From Auanema rhodensis (lineage: Eukaryota; Nematoda; Chromadorea; Rhabditida; Rhabditidae), in NCBI GenBank assembly GCA_964057225.1, contig OZ059895.1, positions 18,195,688 through 18,259,687 of the forward strand: a stretch of DNA of 64,000 bases, in the 5' to 3' direction. Positions 61,814 to 64,000 of the stretch are shown one piece after another (position 1 is the first letter of the stretch; every line of letters starts with the position of its first letter). A program made the position numbers and the translations under genes. The notes under the pieces are model-generated. The model had not been told where the DNA came from. It made no database searches and was given only the letters and a program-made list of their open reading frames with translations.

Positions 61814-62484
61814 ACTGTAAATGAAATATTGGAGGTGAAACCAAGTGCTGTCTACGTTGTTTCAAATAGAAATTAATAGAATACTTTCTGAATATTGACT
61901 CATGAAGCATTTCTTAATGTCATTATCTTCTACATTTTCAAAACAAAAAGGATTTCTGGAGATATGGGGAATTGAACCCCAGCCCTCTCCCATGCTAAGG
62001 GAGCGCTCTACCACTGAGCTATATCCCCACACATGTACGTGTTTCAAGTTCTTTATTCAAACCTTCAGTACTTCGAGACTATAAATGAAATATTGGAGGT
62101 GAAACCAAGTGCTGTCTACGTTGTTTCAAATAGAAATTAATAGAATACTTTCTGTATTATGACGCTTGAAGCATTTCTTAATGTCATTATCTTCTACTAT
62201 TTCAAAACAAAAAGGATTTCTGGAGATATGGGGAATTGAACCCCAGCCCTCTCCCATGCTAAGGGAGCGCTCTACCACTGAGCTATATCCCCACACATGT
62301 ACGTGTTTCAAGTTCTTTATTCAAACCTTCAGTACTTCGAGACTATAAATGAAATATTGGAGGTGAAATCAAGTGCTGTCTACGTTGTTTCAAATAAAAA
62401 TTAAAAGAATACTTTCTGTATTATGACGCTTGAAGCATTTCCCAATGTCATTATCTTCTACATTTTCAAAACAAAAAGGATTTC

Positions 62485-62556
62485 TGGAGATATGGGGAAT
62501 TGAACCCCAGCCCTCGCCCATGCTAAGGGAGCGCTCTACCACTGAGCTATATCCCC
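62485..62556 (-). tRNA. tRNA-Ala (AGC), copy 126, anticodon-stem mismatch
   Basis: 3' anticodon strand is GGGCG, giving a U28-C42 mismatch. Confidence 0.82.
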
Positions 62557-63276
62557 ACACATGTACGTGTTTCAAGTTCTTTATTCAAACCTACAGTACC
62601 TCGAGACTATAAATGAAATATTGGAGGTGAAACGAAGTGCTGTCTACGTTGTTTCAAATAGAAATTAATAGAATACTTTCTGTATATTGACTCATGAAGC
62701 ATTTCTTAATGTCATTATCTTCTACATTTTCAAAACAAAAAGGATTTCTGGAGATATGGGGAATTGAACCCCAGCCCTCTCCCATGCTAAGGGAGCGCTC
62801 TTCCACTGAGCTATATCCCCACACATGTACGTGTTTCAAGTTCTTTATTCAAACCTTCAGTACTTCGAGACTATAAATGAAATATTGGAGGTGAAACCAA
62901 GTGCTGTCTACGTTGTTTTAAATAGAAATTAAAAGAATACTTTCTGTATTATGACGCTTGAAGCATTTCCCAATGTCATTATCTTCTACATTTTCAAAAC
63001 AAAAAGGATTTCTGGAGATATGGGGAATTGAACCCCAGCCCTCTCCCATGCTAAGGGAGCGCTCTACCACTGAGCTATATCCCCACACATCTACGTGTTT
63101 CAAGTTCTTTATTCAAACCTACAGTACCTCGAGACTATAAATGAAATATTGGAGGTGAAACCAAGTGCTGTCTACGTTGTTTTAAATAAAAATTAATGGA
63201 ATACTTTCTGTATATTGACTCATGAAGCATTTCTTAATGTCATTATCTTCTACATTTTCAAAACAAAAAGGATTTC

Positions 63277-63348
63277 TGGAGATATGGGGAATTGAACCCC
63301 AGACCTCTCCCATGCGAAGGGAGCGCTCTACCACTGAGCTATATCCCC
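63277..63348 (-). tRNA. tRNA-Ala (CGC), copy 129
   Basis: Anticodon loop TTCGCAT and variable loop AGGTC, the same type as copies 93, 104 and 105 but 10 kb away and beyond the LTR element. Confidence 0.9.
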
Positions 63349-63540
63349 ACACATGTACGTGTTTCAATTTCTTTATTCAAACCTACAGTACCTCGAGACT
63401 ATAAATGAAATATTGGAGGTAAAACCAAGTGCTGTCTACGTTGTTTTAAATAAAAATTAATGGAATACTTTCTGTATATTGACTCATGAAGCATTTCTTA
63501 ATGTCATTATCTTCTACATTTTCAAAACAAAAAGGATTTC

Positions 63541-63612
63541 TGGAGATATGGGGAATTGAACCCCAGCCCTCTCCCATGCGAAGGGAGCGCTCTACCACTG
63601 AGCTATATCCCC
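63541..63612 (-). tRNA. tRNA-Ala (CGC), copy 130
   Basis: CGC anticodon but the variable loop is the ordinary AGGGC, so it is either a recombinant between CGC and AGC types or the ancestral CGC form. Confidence 0.9.
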
Positions 63613-63804
63613 ACACATGTACGTGTTTCAATTTCTTTATTCAAACCTACAGTACCTCGAGACTATAAATGAAATATTGGAGGTGAAACCAAGTGCTGTC
63701 TACGTTGTTTCAAATAGAAATTAATAGAATACTTTCTGTATTATGACGCTTGAAGCATTTCCAAATGTCATTATCTTCTACATTTTCAAAACAAAAAAGA
63801 TTTC

Positions 63805-63876
63805 TGGAGATATGGGGAATTGAACCCCAGCCCTCTCCCATGCTAAGGGAGCGCTCTACCACTGAGCTATATCCCC
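63805..63876 (-). tRNA. tRNA-Ala (AGC), copy 131, last complete copy in the window
   Basis: Canonical body; the trailer runs into a T6 terminator. Confidence 0.93.
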
Positions 63877-64000
63877 ACACATGTACGTGTTTCAAGTTCT
63901 TTATTCAAACCTACAGTACCTCCAGACTATAAATGAAATATTGGAGGTGAAACCAAGTGCTGTCTACGTTGTTTTAAATAAAAATTAATGGAATACTTTC

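Larger units (their letters stand above)
61814..64000 (-). repeat. tRNA-Ala tandem array, right of the LTR element, running off the window
   Basis: The 264-bp array resumes in register. It has eight further tRNA genes with low ends at 61957, 62221, 62485, 62749, 63013, 63277, 63541 and 63805; the final unit is cut by the window end. Total in the window is 131 tRNA-Ala copies. Confidence 0.97.

Noticed and set aside
26113-63932. Hundreds of 60-61 codon frames on both strands across the array (for example MKHVHVWGYSSVVERSLSMG and its opposite-strand partner)
   Set aside because: They are the tRNA-Ala gene and its flanks translated in both directions; they repeat only because the unit repeats, and many start at non-ATG codons. 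No evidence of protein coding.
25927-64000. CRISPR array
   Set aside because: The whole 264-bp unit repeats, not a short repeat with unique spacers, and the context is eukaryotic.
25927-64000. tRNA-derived SINE family
   Set aside because: Copies are head to tail at constant spacing with no poly-A or target duplications, and the tRNA body is a full cloverleaf rather than a degraded promoter head.

Overview
The window reads as nuclear DNA of a nematode. It is AT-rich, genes have many short introns with GT...(T)TTTCAG ends, and the protein families and exon layout are nematode-like: SMYD methyltransferase, secreted class-3 lipases, stomatin-like STL-1, a CIB2/CALM-1 EF-hand protein and a levamisole-type acetylcholine receptor subunit. 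Genus cannot be fixed from sequence alone.

Left part (1-25,926), ordinary gene territory. The last exon of an unknown two-helix membrane protein (minus, 2,122-2,412) is followed by a 14-exon SMYD lysine methyltransferase (minus, 4,633-8,338). Next comes a pair of near-identical nine-exon lipase genes in tail-to-tail inverted arms (10,825-12,396 and 14,304-15,877). STL-1 (plus, 17,491-19,190) and a CIB2-like gene (minus, 20,187-21,477) converge on a 162-bp Tc1/mariner-type MITE. A 78-codon unknown ORF and the last 434 codons of a non-alpha nicotinic receptor subunit (minus, 23,722-25,872) complete this part.

Right part (25,927-64,000), a giant tandem array. The unit is 264 bp and every unit carries one 72-nt tRNA-Ala gene on the minus strand. 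I count 123 copies up to 58,279 and 8 more from 61,814 to the window end, where the array continues. Each gene keeps a Pol III A box, B box, the G3:U70 alanine identity pair (one exception) and a T5 or longer terminator. Most copies have anticodon AGC; five have switched to CGC. Other variants (G18A, U33C, stem mismatches) form local clusters, and blocks of 8-11 units have duplicated as higher-order repeats. The array starts 54 bp upstream of a splice acceptor of the receptor gene, so that gene's signal peptide and first exons are either more than 38 kb away across the array or lost.

A 3,534-bp LTR element (58,280-61,813) is inserted in the array. It has 345-bp LTRs with one difference, a 4-bp target duplication, a tRNA-Gln-type primer site and a polypurine tract, but no recognisable gag-pol. 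Instead it holds a well-formed four-exon antisense gene (about 160 aa, with its own AATAAA) and a sense ORF lying in that gene's large intron.

The most unusual material is the tRNA-Ala satellite with its sequence diversification and its position inside a receptor gene, then the antisense gene in the retroelement. Gene models were read by eye from splice signals and reading-frame continuity; no database search was possible.
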